From Garcia nutans (lineage: Eukaryota > Streptophyta > Magnoliopsida > Malpighiales > Euphorbiaceae): a stretch of DNA of 64,000 bases. The stretch covers positions 29,593,001-29,657,000 of the forward strand of contig CANTUV010000037.1 in the NCBI GenBank assembly GCA_947685225.1. The letters run 5' to 3'. Shown in pieces: positions 60,081-64,000 of the stretch (its first letter is position 1; every line of letters begins with the position of its first letter). The position numbers and the translations under genes are program-made. Below the pieces are notes generated by a model, which had not been told where the DNA came from, did no database searches, and saw only the letters and a program-made list of their open reading frames with translations.

Positions 60081-61634
60081 AATAAATCATTGCAAATAAA
60101 ATAAATCAAAACATATAATAAACTACATAATCAAATCTAAAATTAAATAAAGCAATAAATATATAATTTAGGGTTCGCATCTTAAAATAGGATTTTAGAA
60201 TTTTAGTTACTAAATTAGGGCTTTGGAAAAAGGAAAGTTAAATACGCTGACTCATAATACACAAATGAATATTGACCCCTTCAATGAGCCCATACGGCGG
60301 TCCCGCTAGCCAGTTAGCGGGCAGGGGTCAAGGGGGCAGTGCCCCTTGCGGGGTCGGGGCCAGCATCCCAGAAAATTTTGGAAATTGGCTTCTAGGATTA
60401 TAGGTTTTGGTGTTGAAAATTAAGATTTTAGGGTTTAGAATTTAGAAAATAGGGTTTCGGAATTTTGAGTAAATAATATTATTTTTTTAGATGAATAATG
60501 CTACTGGACATTTTAAAGATTTAGGGTTTTGGATGTTTTATGAAAATAATGCTACTGTGATTTAAAATAAATTGGTTTGGTAACTGATTGTTATTTTGGT
60601 TTTACTATATTGGATTTGAATGTTTAGGTTTATAAGGTTTTAAGGATTAGGATTAGGGTTTAGGAAAACTAGGGTTTATGGTTTTGGTTTTGAGGGAATT
60701 AGGGATTTTAGTGTTTCGAAAACTATGTTTGGTTTTAGGATTGAAGAAAATAGTTTAGAGTTTTATAAAGCTTTTTGTGATTTTTAGAAACTGTAAGGTA
60801 AGTTTAGAGTTTGTTAAAAGAGTTTGAATATTTAACAAAGCATTTAGAAACTTTGGAAAAGAATTAAAAGAAAATAGTTTAGGGTTTTTAAGAGCTTTTG
60901 GAAATAGGAAAAATGATTTAAGGTTTATAGAAATAGAAAAGATATTTTTTAGGGTTTTTGGAAATAAAGAGATTCAATTTAGAGTTTGGAAAATTGGAAA
61001 GCAGATTAGGGTTTTGGTAAATTAATGAAACGATTTAAGGTTTTGAAAAGTTGGAAAGTAAGTTAGGGTTTTAAGATTTTGAAGAAACATAAATAATAAT
61101 TTTAAGATTTTTGGAAAACAAAGAAACGAATTAAGGTTTTTAGAATCAAAAGAAACAATTGGATGATTAAAGCTACTGTGAAGAAAAAAAAAGAGATTAG
61201 ATATTCATACCTTCGTTTGTTGGTTCCACCAAAATAATTGCTTCTTGGATGAACAAGAACAAAGGCAAGATGGTTGCCTTTCATGGATTGAATTGCTTGT
61301 TTGCTTCTCTCAAAAGTCTAATCGTTAATCTCTGCCAAAAAGTTTTAAAGTCCGATCACTTTTTCTAAGATTTTCCTTCACTCGATTCTCCTCCCTTCTG
61401 TCTTGTTTTTTAGTCTTATTCATAGAAGATTTATATGATTAATCTTAATTGTTCATGGAATCTAACATTAATTAAGAAAAGGAAACTGAAACCAAATTGA
61501 ATTTGGTTTTGAAAAAATTTGCGTCAGAAAAATTTCGCTGGAGAAAAAACTGCTGCGAAAACATTTCGCTAGCGAAAAAGTTGCTGCGGGAACCTCCGAG
61601 CTGGGGGGGACAAAATTGTCTGCGGGCCATTTAG
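60081..61634 (-). repeat. Second minus-strand Tat LTR piece
   Basis: Telo-box-like repeats (60170-61130), the exon-like block around TTGGTTCCACCAAAA and the GC-rich patch (about 61505-61630), ending abruptly at 61634. A short strip at 60285-60370 (GGTCCCGCTAGCC, GGGCAGGGGTCAAGGGGGCA) matches the T3 LTR at about 36320-36385 and 50160-50215 in reverse. Confidence 0.65.
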
Positions 61635-62589
61635 GTTTTATAAGTTAGGGTTTTAGAATGTTAAATAATTAGGGATTAATGGTTTGAAAATAGTTTAGGG
61701 TTTGGATTAAGAATATTAACATCATTATTATTTTTAAGTACTTAGGCTACTGTGATAAATTTTCAAAAACTTAAATGAAGCCACTGAAGTTACTGTGATG
61801 TATTAAAACTTTAAATACATAACCTTTTGTGAATTAATTTAGGTGAATAAATAACATATTTAATACTTAAAACAATCAAAGCATATTATATTTATTTAGG
61901 TTGGAACATACCTTCGTCGTTGGTTCCTCCATAATTTATTGAGGAAAATTCTGGTAGAATAATCACCAAGACAACACTGATTTGTTGCCTTGATTATGGA
62001 TCCTCTCTTGTTGTTGATTGATTTTTAGATGGTAAAATGCTTCCTCTAATAGTCACTGTCTCTCCAAGTTCCGTCTCTAAAAAAAAAAGTCAAAAGCCCC
62101 ATTGTTGCCGAATCCAAAAATCTTCCAAAAGATCAAAGTCCTTTTGTATGTGTTTTAATGTGGTATTTATAAGTAACTAAAATAAAAAAACCTAGTATAT
62201 TAAGAAAATTAAAAACTGTTTTGGAAATAAAATAAAAAATCAAGTAAAATAAGGTTTCTGCGAAAACTGCGTGCGGGCAAGTTGGGGGCGAGCTGGGGGC
62301 AAGGCCCGGGGAACAATTTTGTCCCAGGGAAAAATTGGCCCGTGGCCAATTCGTCGCAAGTGTTCCTTCGGCGAATTAGCCGAAGCCAATTCATCGTCGA
62401 TTCTGCCGTCGCTGATTTTTTATTTTTATTTTTATTTTCATTATTAAAAATAAATATTATAAGTAATAAATATTATTAAAATAAATATTATTTTATTATA
62501 ATAAATATTAAATATTAAAATACCATAAAAATTATTTTGGACTGTTTAAAAATATCGGACTGGACTGGGTCAAAAATTAAGGGTCTACA
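61635..62589 (-). repeat. T1 5' LTR, outer part
   Basis: Ends GGGTCTACA at 62589, the reverse of TGTAGACCC. It contains a diverged TTGGTTCCTCCATAAT block and the GC-rich patch (62282-62415). Assigned to T1 because it is diverged in the same way as 52960-53944 and is the outermost minus-strand LTR end; the exact left boundary is uncertain. Confidence 0.6.
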
Positions 62590-64000
62590 ATGAGTAATGT
62601 TGTTTATTATTGAGTTATGCGTGTCTAGGTTAAAGAGATAAAGGAAGTGGAATTTAGAGTTTGGCTTGGGGAAGGAGAAGGGAAGTTAGTATATATTTAT
62701 TTAAATGATTGAGATTTTATAAAATGTGATTTTGTCATAATGTCTATGATTGTTTTGCAATATGGATATTCACATAATCTATGCAAGGTGGCATAGTTAT
62801 GTGATGTGTATCACATTGGTCATTTGACCAATATGAGATTAATATTTATAAATATGATATGTGTAATATATTAATGTTTCATCATAAGGTTTACTCATTG
62901 GATAAGTTTATAGAAAGAGGTAATATGTGGAATGAGTCACATTGTGATATGACTCATGGTTATACATTGTAAATGTCCTTTAATGTGTAATGTCTATGAA
63001 ATGTGGATAATGAACCACATTGTGGTATGACTCATGGCTATGTATACTGTAATGTTCATGTGAGGTATGTTTAAATGTGTAAGATGGAAATGGTCATAAA
63101 AGATTTATGTTGGCACTGTAGAGTCAGTTTGCCAATGAAATGTCGTGATGTTTGTTATGCTTACTGGCGAGACACATTTGTGCCGAATATCTTTGTGATT
63201 TGGAGATGACCTTCGGGCGATGATAGACACTTTGTCTCTGGTGCCGAGAGAGGGCGGCCTATAAATGATTTAAGTAACACTTGCCCTCGATGTCGATAGA
63301 GGCGGCCTATAAGTGATGGTATGACACTATAAGTGATGGTATGACACTAGCCTCAGTGTCCATAGGGGCAGCCTTTGGGTGATTGTTCGAAATGAATTAA
63401 ATTGGTTTTGTGAAGAAACTGATTGAGCTCAATGTGTGTATATGTATGAGAGTGTGTGCATGTATAAGCTGCTTAGGTGTTTTGTGTTAGGGTTTACAAA
63501 ATCTTAAGTATATTTTTTGAAAATATGTGATACATTTTGTAATGGTCTTTATATGTTGATAAGTAATTATTTTTATATTTTTAATTGTTTATTGTTATTA
63601 AAATAGGTACACTAAGCAAAATTGCTTAGCCCGGTTGAATATATCACGCATGTGATGGAAGTGCAGAGTAGAGTGACCATATTGAGTTTGTGATTGAAGC
63701 ATTAATTTTGCCACAAGACCAACAGTGCCTGGGTTAGCATATAGGTATTAATTATAATATTGTGTATTTTAGTAAATACATTGTATGTATTTTAAACATA
63801 TGTTGGGAAATTATATGTATATGTGAGTGTATATATATTAAATAGATGTTTTGGTTAAATTGTTGAGACTATTGGAATATTATTATGGAGGTTTTGTGAA
63901 ATTATTATTATATTTCAGGAGTGAAATTTCATGCAGGTTGTGTAATTGAATTTTTTGAGTTTTCAAATTACAGACAAAACTATGGCAAAAAAAATTTCCA
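62590..64000 (+). repeat. AT-rich sequence hosting T1, probably an older LTR
   Basis: No ORF. It has a two-copy repeat with GTGATATGACTCATGG / GTGGTATGACTCATGG (about 62930-63060) and three copies of a GGCGGCCTATA-like block (about 63250-63380). CTAAGC/GCTTAG at about 63612-63628 followed by a CGCATGTGAT-like tail resembles the Tekay LTR double hairpin, which suggests a distant chromovirus LTR in plus orientation. ATGAG (62590-62594) would be the T1 target-site copy. Confidence 0.45.

Overview
This window is repeat-rich intergenic DNA from a flowering plant. I find no host gene. Everything I can identify is LTR-retrotransposon sequence, plus one TIR element. The plant assignment rests on two Ty3/gypsy types known from plants: chromodomain-bearing elements of the Tekay/Del type, and gag-only elements with Tat/Ogre-like gag. 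An internal fragment resembling a plant mobile domain (PMD) protein supports it. The species cannot be told from the sequence.

Most of the window is one nest. The host is T1, a minus-strand Tat-like element. Its 5' LTR is at the right (52960-53944 and about 61635-62589), and its internal region runs leftward past 12369. T1 sits in an older AT-rich repeat (62590-64000). Inserted into T1, from left to right, are: (i) Tekay element C (LTR ending at 12368), which holds Tekay element B (to 11515), which holds element A (1-5378); (ii) a 0.9 kb TIR element (12428-13352, 9-bp target duplication with one mismatch); (iii) Tat element T2 (14885-20912, minus); (iv) a tandem Tekay array E with three LTRs (21159-34269, target duplication TACTT); (v) Tat element T3 (35204-51476, plus), whose leader holds a solo LTR (37789-42978, TACCA), which holds another solo LTR (39529-42120, AAAAA); (vi) rearranged Tat LTR pieces inside T1's own LTR (53945-61634), with a further solo Tekay LTR (54327-57409, AAAAC). 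The T1 gag gene can be read across these gaps as three broken pieces.

Coding content is dead or dying. B has a nearly open pol (two stops in the window part). E has one gag-pol frame with seven stops and no frameshift. T1 and T3 carry gag but no visible pol, so they look non-autonomous. T2 keeps a broken PMD-like gene antisense to the element, behind a TATA box and four tandem dyads.

The most unusual signal is in the LTRs. Tekay LTRs (2.5-3.2 kb) contain arrays of self-complementary modules whose stems change in a compensatory way: CACG modules, an inverted-repeat-bounded cassette, and a double hairpin (CTAAG/CTTAG then GCGCGAT/ATCGCGC). Three LTR families each occur with both of two alternative cassette fillings, which suggests reassortment. 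They also share a candidate 87-91 nt internal exon. Tat LTRs carry three tandem two-tier hairpins, telo-box-like repeats and a hairpin-rich 3' end. All structural statements come from reading by eye; no folding or alignment program was run.
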